This document shows positions 55,419 to 64,000 of a stretch of 64,000 bases of DNA, piece after piece. A program made the translations under genes and the position numbers. The notes below the pieces were generated by a model. The model had not been told where the DNA came from. It saw nothing but the letters and a program-made list of their open reading frames with translations, and did no database searches. Each line of letters opens with the position of its first letter. Positions within the stretch are counted from its first letter, which is position 1. The stretch comes from Dendrolimus kikuchii (taxonomy: Eukaryota; Arthropoda; Insecta; Lepidoptera; Lasiocampidae). The DNA lies in contig CM034402.1 of assembly GCA_019925095.2 (NCBI GenBank), positions 7,203,501 through 7,267,500 on the forward strand. Direction: 5' to 3'.

Positions 55419-55610
55419 AATAAATTGGCACACGCATTACACATCCCTAATTTAAACAAGTTGTGTTTGTGTTATGGGTAACATACAACGGACACTCTAG
55501 GGCCGATCCCAGACACCCAGACCATTGTAAATAACGGAAGTTCATTTACGAAATTTACTATACCAATAATCGAACCGGGACTCTCTGCAATCCAGTGAGC
55601 TCAGCCGAAA
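55419..55610 (-). repeat. SINE family S2, with tRNA-like head
   Basis: Antisense S2: TTGTGTTATGGGTAACATAC, GGCCGATCCCAGACACCCAG, TAACGGAAGTTCATTTACGA, ACTATACCAATAATCGAACC, then GGGACTCTCTGCAATCCAGT (B-box complement plus head). It lies 220 bp upstream of the chitin-binding gene promoter. Confidence 0.65.
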
Positions 55611-55736
55611 AATACTTAACACGCCTAACCACAGAGATATCGGAGAATCAATTTTTTTTAACAATAATAGGTACATGTATTAATTTTAAAGTCGTCATAT
55701 TTATATTTTATTATAGATTCTTTGTCATATATTATT

Positions 55737-55863
55737 TGCTTATCGCAGAATTATTTCTTGCTAATCTTCGTCGATTCAGTGATTTGTTTTATTAATCGAA
55801 TTGATAATCAGTAGAAAAACAGTGGAAGCATATAAATTGTCTCGCATTCTGTTTATTATCAGT
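55737..55863 (+). promoter_or_regulatory. Core promoter of the chitin-binding protein gene
   Basis: TATA box TATAAA at 55831-55836 and the arthropod initiator TCAGT at 55859-55863 (A of the initiator at 55861). Spacing of 30 bp from the first T of TATA to the start is canonical. GATA-type sites lie just upstream: CTTATCG at 55739 and TGATAATC at 55802. GATA factors often drive gut genes, so midgut expression is a plausible inference, not shown. Confidence 0.75.
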
Positions 55864-55915
55864 GTTTTTTGTTAAACCATCCAAAAATATCCACTCGGAT
55901 ATAATAAGCAAATAA

Positions 55916-57379
55916 ATGAAAGGTAAGTCTAATAGAGTGAAGTTTGGAATTTTGGACTATTTTACTTCGACTAGGGGAATACCAAGTGAATTAAATTTTT
56001 ATAAAGTTAGCAATATCTACGTGAAATTAAAAGTTACCATGTGATAATGATAAGTTTTCGTGTGTTCACGTGACAGTGCGGTGCTGCGCGTTACAATATT
56101 TCAGTTATTAAAAGCCCACCCTATCCAATCTTTACGATGTTTAGTAATATAGTAATAGTAGTTCTCTAAGTACATAAAAATAACAAATAAATATTTATGC
56201 AGGAAATATTTTAATTTTTACATTTAAATAGTTTGGATGTAAATACATGACTTTTTTAAATTATTCACTCTTTAAAAATCTTGATCTACCACATAACATT
56301 AGTACTTTGAAATGCAATAGTTTTTCACAAAAATATTTTAACAAAAGTTGATTTTTTAACTGATTAGTTTTTTGTAATATGTTATAACATTATTACAAAA
56401 TACAGTATTTTTTTATAACGAATTTCTTTCCTTTCTGTGTTATAAGGTGTTGAGAAATATTTTATTTAGGAGTAGATAGCACTACGACATATACTTACAC
56501 ATTTTTTTCAAACAGTGTCATCAATGTGTGGGAAATCACCAGAACATAGGTTGGACTCTTAATGAGATTTTTTTTAAAGCGGCGCGTCATCGTGTCCTTG
56601 AAATATAATTTAGTTTATAATTTAAGGCCGCTGTTGCCGCGAAAGGTCGAAAGTGGGGTATAAACAAAACAATTTTCGTTGGTATTTACTGATCAAAAAA
56701 AATTAACATAAATATTTATGATATAAAACGTAACGTGGTTATTCGTCATTTTTCTGTAGCTGTTTAAGTTAAGAATAAAAACCACCAAATCACCTCCAAA
56801 TTATCGATTTGAAACCATTTTACTTCTTCAGTTTTTATCAAAACAGGATAAAAAAATATCTACATCTTTACAAAAGAGAGACAAACAATTTATTTGTATT
56901 TTTTTTAATACTACTTTATTTTATTCATAACAAAATAATAATGCATCTGAAAAACTATCGCATCTGCCGAATCCCCGCTAGCGCTCGAAAAATCAGTACC
57001 GTAAAATAAATCCTCAAGGACGTTGGCGTTGCTACATACCTTAAGTGATATTGAATGAAACTGTGCCCGCGACTTCAATCTTGTCTGACCAATATTCATA
57101 TCTCTGAATAAACCTTAAGGACTTGCCTAAACGGAGGTTACTGTCTCACTCGAACTTCACCTCATTTTTGGACATATAAATAGACAGAATTTACTTACGA
57201 CAAATCTGTACTTTACGAATCTCAACAATAATACTATGAAGATTTTACAAAAAGTAATCTTGATTTGGACCAGGTCTCATACATTAAAATAGATTTTAAC
57301 ATATATGAAATCAAAATCTTTCTCTGAAATATTTGTAATTGTTAGAATATTTATATATTAATATATTCAAATACGTACG

Positions 57380-57448
<69 letters not shown>

Positions 57449-60400
57449 TATTCAAATACGTGGTCAAAATCAAATCTCGCTCGCGTGCGAGATAAAATTC
57501 CTGTTTGAATCCCTAAAATTTTTATTCAAACCTATTGATTTGTTTCGGAACTTATTCTAAAAACTACCTAAGTGCATATTTAATGTTGCTTGACAAGTTC
57601 GTCTTTTCCTTGGGGTCTATTCATAATTGTTAAAATTTGTAGAACACGAATTTTTCGTAGTTCACACGCGAGCGAGATAAAATTTAAGATACAATTCCTG
57701 TATGAATCCCTAAAAATTTTGATTGAAATATGTTGAATCGTTTCGGAATTTATTCTAAAAACACACAAAAGATTCCACCTATAAGCCGCGCGCAGGAGGT
57801 TTGCCGATGACTACTTACTATCATTGTATATACTTATGTAAAGTATATACAATAAGAAATTAAAATAATAAATTTATTGCAATAACCTTTTTTGTCAACC
57901 CTACTGACCATCGACGTGTGACATCATGAGGGTCCCGGCAAACCTTATTCGGACGGGTAGTAAATGCATTTATTTTGAAATCACAGACCCTTAAATTTTA
58001 TTAGTATAGATAGATTAGCAAGCATACTACCACTACTAGTCATTCTATGAAATGGACACCCAATGCAATTAGTACTCACCAACTGATAAACCACTGATTA
58101 ATCTAATCCAAAACATAATGCTAACTGTTGACTAATTAATTAAGTGAAAATATTGCAACCACCTTGATATCATCAAGATAATTGATATCTTATAATATAT
58201 CGAATACGGAAAATGATACGTAATTATAGGCATATACAATTGTATATAGATTTTTTATTTTTTTATTGCTGGAGTTCAGCAGACAGGCAGACGGCCCACT
58301 CGGAAAGCGGTTACCATCGCCTATGGACATTTGCAACACCAAAGGTCCTACAAATGCGCTGCTGCTCTCTTAAGGGAAACTAGATACTTGAAATTAGTTA
58401 TTGTCCCATAAATATATTATGTTATCCATAATACCATCCTATAAAAGTTGCACTGCTCCAATCGGGTCTACCTATTGTAGGGAAAGGTTTAGTATACATA
58501 TAGCTTCTTCGAGGTGGATTAACGCGTTTCGAATATCAATTATCTTTACGTACAGGTTCTCCTGCACCACCTGCGTACTACTATTTTTTTTCAATCTGGC
58601 CATATATAATTCCCAGAAAAATTCCTGCGGCATTTCCAGGACAAAAAGTGGCAGATTTTAAGTCTAAATCTAAAAATTAGCTGTCGACTAGTGAAAACCG
58701 CATCAAAATAGGCTCAGTAGTTTGTACGTGAATTCCAAACCAAACGACAAACAAATAAACAATCTAAAAAAAATGCATCGTGTTCTCCGTCGTTTATTTT
58801 TTAATATCTTCAATGTACAGATACGGCTACTTTAAAATTTGTTTATATTATACATTAAGAGTTGACTCGTAAAATATTATAATAATTATAAGCTATCTTG
58901 TATTTGCAAGCTTATAATTATCAATGTGACAAGGCACTGATTTTTAAAACACAAGCTTATTACTTAGCTTGGAAATTAGGGTCTTACTTTATATAACTAT
59001 TTCAAAAAAGATTTATTATATTAATGAGAAACCGGCCCTCAATTATTTTAAAAATAATTGAACTAGGTGACCCGAAGGTGTACTGTACAAGCAATATCTG
59101 AAGATAATACTAATTTTCGGGTCCATTAGATCCATATGGATAAAACTTAGTAATATTACTATTTCAGGTGCAGTTCTCTCATTGCTCTGTGCAATAATTA
59201 TTGCACAGGGGCGTGAGCTTCCAACAAAGCAGAGTGACAAGACCTGCAATTGTAATCCAAACGAAGCTCAGTCCATCTGTGCAGAAAGATATTCTGATAA
59301 TATTTTAATTGCACACGAATATTGTAACAAGTTTTATAAATGTGCAAATGGATTGCCAGTAGGGTTTCTATGCAACCCTCCTCTTCGCTACGACCCTGTT
59401 AGAGAAGTATGTGACTGGCCACAGAATGTAGACTGTGGTGACAGACCCATCTATGAAACTGCGACTGTCACCCCAGAAGGCGATAATAACAATGGCGATA
59501 ATGGGAACGGAGAGAATAAACCGTGTAACTGCAATCCAGCAGAAGCTCCCACTATTTGCGCCCGCGAAGGTTCTGATGGTACACTTATAGCCCATGAAAA
59601 TTGTAATCAGTATTACGTTTGTAGTCATGGTGTGCCAGTATCTATGCGGTGTGGTTCTAATCTGTTGTATAATCCTTATGATCAGAGTTGTGATTGGGCA
59701 TCAAATGTTGAATGCGGTGAAAGAGTCATTCCTGAAGATGATGGCAATGATATCGGAGGAGGTGATAACGGTGGCGGAAATGGCAATGAAACAGGTCCTG
59801 AAACTTGTAATTGCAATCCCGAAGAGGCCCCAAGTATTTGCGCTGCAGCAGGCTCTGATAGTGTTTTAATTGCACATGAAAACTGTAATCAATATTATCA
59901 ATGTAATCATGGTGTGCCCATCCCAATGAAGTGTACTGGCAATCTTTTATACAATCCTTACACTGAAAAATGCGATTGGCCAAATAATGTTGATTGCGGT
60001 AACAGAATTGTTCCATGTGATTGTGATGAAGAAAATTCTGAAGATTGCAGCAGTGAGACTAATAGCAATGAAACTGGTGGCAGTGAAAATGATGGTAACA
60101 ATAATGGTGAAGGTGACAACGGCAGTAGTGATAATGAAGGAGAAAGTCAAAGCAATGAGAATGAAGACAGTGGTAATGGCGGGGAAGACAATGGTGGCGG
60201 TACTTGCAACTGCAATCCGGGTGAAGCACCAGGCATCTGTGCCGTTGATGGTTCCGACGGCATTCTTGTAGCCCACGAAAATTGCAATAAATTCTACAAA
60301 TGTGCCCATGGTGTACCGGTAGCACTTGAATGCTACGGCGATCTCCTGTATAATCCCTACACTGAGCAGTGTGACTGGCCAGAAAATGTTGACTGTGGAG

Positions 60401-63400
60401 ACAGAATTATTCCAGACACAGACGACAGTGGAAACGACAATGGAGGCAGTGATAATGGCGGGGGTGATAACGGAGGTGGTGACAATGGTGGCGGTGACAA
60501 CGGTGGTGGTACTTGTAACTGCAACCCAGGTGAAGCACCTAGTATTTGTGCCGTTGACGGTTCCGACGGCGTTCTTGTAGCCCACGAAAATTGTAATAAA
60601 TTCTACAAATGTGCCCATGGTGTACCGGTAGCGCTTAAATGCTACGGCAATCTTCTGTATAATCCCTACACTGAACAGTGTGACTGGCCAGAAAATGTTG
60701 ACTGTGGAGACAGAATTATTCCAGACACAGACGACAGTGGAAACGACAATGGAGGCAGTGATAATGGCGGGGGTGATAACGGAGGTGGTGACAATGGTGG
60801 CGGTGACAACGGTGGTGGTACTTGTAACTGCAACCCAGGTGAAGCACCTAGTATTTGTGCCGTTGACGGTTCCGACGGCGTTCTTGTAGCCCACGAAAAC
60901 TGTAATAAATTCTACAAATGTGCCCATGGTGTACCGGTAGCGCTTAAATGCTACGGCAATCTTCTGTATAATCCCTACACTGAACAGTGCGACTGGCCAG
61001 AAAATGTTGACTGTGGAGACAGAATTATTCCAGACACAGACGACAGTGGAAACGACAATGGAGGCGGTGACAATGGTGGAGGTGACAACGGTGGTGGTGA
61101 TAATGGTGGGGGTGATAATGGAGGCGGTGATAACGGAGATTCAATAGGAGGTGGAAACTGTGATCCTACTGAAGCACCTGCCATTTGCGCTGCCGAAGAT
61201 TCAGACGGCATCTTAGTGGCTCATGAAAAGTGTAATAAATATTACATTTGCAATCATGGAGTACCAGTGGCACGCCTTTGTCCCGGATCTCTTTTGTTCA
61301 ACCCTCAGACAGATAAGTGCGATTGGCCGGAGAACGTTGATTGTGGTGACAGAGTTATCCCAGATCCTGAAGATGGAGATAATGGAAGTGGCGACAACGG
61401 TGGAGGTGACAACGGTGGTGGTGATAACGGAGGCGGTGACAATGGTGGAGGTGACAACGGTGGTGGCACCTGTAACTGCAATCCGGGTGAAGCACCTGGT
61501 ATCTGTGCTGCTGATGGTTCCGACGGCATTCTTGTAGCCCACGAAAATTGTAATAAATTCTACAAATGTGCCCATGGTGTACCGGTAGCGCTTAAATGCT
61601 ACGGCAATCTTCTATATAACCCCTACACTGAACAGTGTGACTGGCCAGAAAATGTTGACTGTGGAGACAGAATTATTCCAGACACAGACGACAGTGGAAA
61701 CGACAATGGAGGCGGTGACAATGGTGGAGGTGACAACGGTGGAGGTGATAATGGTGGGGGAGATAATGGAAGCGGTGATAACGGAGATTCAATCGGAGGT
61801 GGAAACTGTGATCCTACTGAAGCACCTGCTATTTGTGCTGCCGAAAATTCAGACGGCATCTTAGTAGCTCATGAAAAATGTAATAAATATTACATTTGCA
61901 ATCATGGAGTACCAGTGGCACGCCCTTGTCCCGGATCTCTTTTGTTCAACCCTCAGACAGATAAGTGCGATTGGCCGGAGAACGTTGATTGTGGTGACAG
62001 ACTTATCCCAGATCCTGAGAATGAAGATAATGGAAACGGCGACAATGGTGGAGGTGACAATGGCGGTGGTGATAACGGAGGCGGTGACAATGGTGGAGGT
62101 GACAACGGTGGCGGCACCTGCAACTGCAATCCCGGTGAAGCACCAGGTATCTGTGCCGTTGATGGTTCCGACGGCATTCTAGTAGCCCACGAAAATTGCA
62201 ATGAATTCTACAAATGTGCCCATGGTGTACCGGTAGCGCTTAAATGCTACGGCAATCTACTGTATAATCCCTACACTGAACAATGTGACTGGCCAGAAAA
62301 TGTTGACTGTGGAGACAGAATTATTCCAGACACAGACGACAGTGGAAACGACAATGGAGGCGGTGACAATGGTGGAGGTGACAACGGTGGTGGCACCTGT
62401 AACTGCAATCCGGGTGAAGCACCTGGTATCTGTGCTGCTGATGGTTCCGACGGCGTTCTTGTAGCCCACGAAATTTGTAATAAATTCTACAAATGTGCCC
62501 ATGGTGTACCGGTAGCGCTTAAATGCTACGGCAATCTTCTATATAACCCCTACACTGAACAGTGTGACTGGCCAGAAAATGTTGACTGTGGAGACAGAAT
62601 TATTCCAGACACAGACGACAGTGGAAACGACAATGGAGGCGGTGACAATGGTGGAGGTGACAACGGTGGAGGTGATAATGGTGGGGGAGATAATGGAAGC
62701 GGTGATAACGGAGATTCAATCGGAAGTGGAAACTGTGATCCTACTGAAGCACCTGCTATTTGCGCTGCCGAAGATTCAGACGGCATCTTAGTAGCTCATG
62801 AAAAATGTAATAAATATTACATTTGCAATCATGGAGTACCAGTGGCACGCCCTTGTCCCGGATCTCTTTTGTTCAACCCTCAGACAGATAAGTGCGATTG
62901 GCCGGAGAACGTTGATTGTGGTGACAGAGTTATCCCAGATCCTGAGGATGAAGATAATGGAAACGGTGACAATGGTGGAGGTGACAATGGTGGTGGTGAT
63001 AACGGAGGCGGTGACAATGGTGGAGGTGACAGCGGTGGTGGTGATAACGGAGGCGGTGACAATGGTGGAGGTGACAACGGTGGTGGCACCTGTAACTGCA
63101 ATCCGGGTGAAGCACCTGGTATCTGTGCCGCTGATGGTTCCGACGGCGTTCTTATAGCCCACGAAAATTGCAATAAATTCTACAAATGTGCCCATGGTGT
63201 ACCGGTAGCGCTTAAATGCTACGGAAATCTTCTGTATAATCCCTACACTGAACAGTGTGACTGGCCAAAAAATGTTGACTGTGGAGACAGAATTATACCC
63301 GACACAGACGACAGTGGAAACGACAATGGAGGCGATGACAATGGTGGAAGTGAGAACGATGGTGGTGATAACGGAGGCGGTGACAATGGTGGAGGTGACA

Positions 63401-64000
63401 ACGGTGGTGGCACCTGTAACTGCAATCCGGGTGAAGCACCTGGTATCTGTGCCGCTGATGGTTCCGACGGCGTTCTTATAGCCCACGAAAATTGCAATAA
63501 ATTCTACAAATGTGCCCATGGTGTACCGGTAGCGCTTAAATGCTACGGAAATCTTCTGTATAATCCCTACACTGAACAGTGTGACTGGCCAAAAAATGTT
63601 GACTGTGGAGACAGAATTATACCCGACACAGACGACAGTGGAAACGACAATGGAGGCGATGACAATGGTGGAAGTGAGAACGATGGTGGTGATAACGGAG
63701 GCGGTGACAATGGTGGAGGTGACAACGGTGGTGGCACCTGTAACTGCAATCCGGGTGAAGCACCTGGTATCTGTGCCGCTGATGGTTCCGACGGCGTTCT
63801 TATAGCCCACGAAAATTGCAATCAATTCTACAAATGTTCCTTTGGTGTACCGGTAGCGCTTAAATGCTACGGCAATCTTCTGTATAATCCCTACACTGAA
63901 CAGTGTGACTGGCCAGAAAATGTTGACTGTGGAGACAGAATTATTCCAGACACAGACGACAGTGGAAACGACAATGGAGGCAGTGATAATGGCGGGGGTG
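55916..64000 (+). CDS. Secreted multi-domain chitin-binding (peritrophin-A) protein, 3' end beyond window
   Basis: Gene model: join(55916-55922, 59168 to beyond 64000). The 5' UTR is 55861-55915, without an upstream ATG. Exon 1 codes ATG AAA G and ends at the donor GTAAGT. Intron 55923-59167 (3245 bp) ends ATTACTATTTCAG. The joined codon GGT gives the signal peptide MKGAVLSLLCAIIIAQG. At least 1613 residues follow without a stop, holding 15 CBM14/peritrophin-A domains (residues about 40-1590), typically C-x14-C-x5-C-x9-C-x12-C-x7-C with the FYKC, LLYNP and CDWPENVDC motifs. A CNCNP motif precedes most domains. Linkers are Gly/Asp/Asn-rich (GGGDNGGGDN), with one longer acidic linker after domain 3. 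Such proteins bind chitin fibrils outside the cell, as in the peritrophic matrix or cuticle. The tissue is inferred, not shown. Linkers are poor in Thr, so it is not a typical insect intestinal mucin. Confidence 0.92.
56632..56955. repeat. Repeat family V, uninterrupted copy (in intron 1)
   Basis: Matches 21888-21930 and 22470-22710: TTGCCGCGAAAGGTCGAAAG, TTTAAGTTAAGAATAAAAAC, AAATCACCTCCAAATTATCG, ATCTACATCTTTACAAAAG, AACAAAATAATAATGCATCT. Confidence 0.6.
57384..57442. repeat. (TA)n microsatellite (in intron 1)
   Basis: About 29 TA units, with TTAATATATTCAAATACGT on both sides (a flanking near-direct repeat, 57356-57376 and 57443-57462). Confidence 0.9.
57470..58250. other. Intron 1 sequence, no gene
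   Basis: AT-rich. TCTCGCTCGCGTGCGAGATA (57475) and CACACGCGAGCGAGATAAAA (57663) form a small repeated GC motif pair. No exon signal. Confidence 0.4.
58258..58385 (-). repeat. Retroposon family P, 5'-truncated (in intron 1)
   Basis: TTATTGCTGGAGTTCAGCAG, ACAGGCAGACGGCCCACTCG, then GCTGCTCTCTTAAGGGAAAC; only the sense 3' part is present. Confidence 0.7.
58607..58830. repeat. Repeat family Y (in intron 1)
   Basis: AATTCCCAGAAAAATTCCTG, CATTTCCAGGACAAAAAGTG, AAAACCGCATCAAAATAGGC, ATGCATCGTGTTCTCCGTCG, CTTCAATGTACAGATACG. Confidence 0.5.
59168..64000 (+). other. Exon 2 of the chitin-binding gene (continues past window)
   Basis: One uninterrupted frame (codons starting at 59170, 59173 ...). The CDWP-box Cys codons of the 15 domains lie near 59410, 59689, 59971, 60370, 60679, 60988, 61318, 61637, 61966, 62284, 62567, 62893, 63257, 63581 and 63904. 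Domains 1-3 are individually diverged. Domains 4-15 fall into two subtypes: FYKCAHGVPVALKCYGN-LLY (A) and YYICNHGVPVARPCPGSLLF (B; domains 7, 9 and 12, where the leading CNC is NCDPTEAP). Frames on the other strand and in other registers, some over 300 codons, are shadows of this repeat. Confidence 0.9.
60245..64000 (+). repeat. Tandem in-gene repeats, 309-325 bp domain units
   Basis: Domain-plus-linker units repeat at 309 bp (domains 4-6), at an alternating A/B period of about 320-330 bp (domains 6-9 and 11-13), a short 283 bp step (10-11), and 324 bp (13-15). The units ending at 63566 and 63890 look identical or nearly so, which implies very recent duplication or gene conversion. Confidence 0.85.

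Noticed and set aside
59947..60927. Minus-strand 326-codon frame and similar frames at 61213-61575 and 62788-63825
   Set aside because: Shadows of the repetitive chitin-binding exon, whose plus-strand frame has conserved Cys spacing.

Overview
The window reads as AT-rich, repeat-dense nuclear DNA of an insect, most probably a moth or butterfly. This rests on four kinds of evidence: Helitrons with lepidopteran-type ends (a TC start with an ATTATAAATGCGAAAG-like head, and a GC hairpin followed by CTAG); a maT-type DD37D and a mariner D34D transposon; tRNA-derived SINEs, RTE and R1-like non-LTR fragments; and a secreted chitin-binding protein gene with an arthropod TCAGT initiator. No bacterial, organellar or rRNA features were seen. 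The species cannot be named from the sequence alone.

Only one host gene is convincing. It starts near 55861 and runs off the right edge. A TATA box lies 30 bp upstream of a TCAGT initiator. Exon 1 carries only seven coding bases (ATG AAA G). A 3.2 kb intron full of repeats follows, and exon 2 opens at 59168 in the matching phase, giving the signal peptide MKGAVLSLLCAIIIAQG. Exon 2 stays open to base 64000 and encodes 15 peritrophin-A (CBM14) chitin-binding domains joined by Gly/Asp/Asn-rich linkers. The protein is probably a peritrophic-matrix or other extracellular chitin-binding protein.

From 1 to 55.8 kb nearly everything recognisable is mobile DNA. Region 0-5 kb holds a hairpin element, a LINE C-terminal remnant and a tRNA-SINE split by an R1-like 3' fragment. 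Region 10-11.4 kb holds a LINE pseudogene split by a short retroposon. Region 14-17 kb has two related R1-like 3' ends, microsatellites and dispersed repeats. Region 18-25 kb has a maT copy, a 5'-truncated RTE with a 13 bp target duplication, an LTR-like insert and a nearly complete mariner. Region 28.0-28.7 kb is an isolated CpG-rich patch. Region 30-36 kb has a small Helitron and a three-level nest: hairpin element, then a 3.8 kb Helitron, then a (GCTCTTTT)n minisatellite of about 2.65 kb. Region 38-48 kb has a hAT-like element, a 56 bp-TIR MITE, a second maT copy, a jockey/CR1-like LINE remnant, and an R1-like element that kept ORF1 and its 3' end but lost ORF2. Region 48-55 kb is mostly dispersed repeats.

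Target-site duplications were read by eye and support exact boundaries for several elements. Family names for fragments come from recognised protein motifs. Repeats without a confident name carry local labels (P, S1, S2, V, W, Y, Z) that apply only to this annotation.
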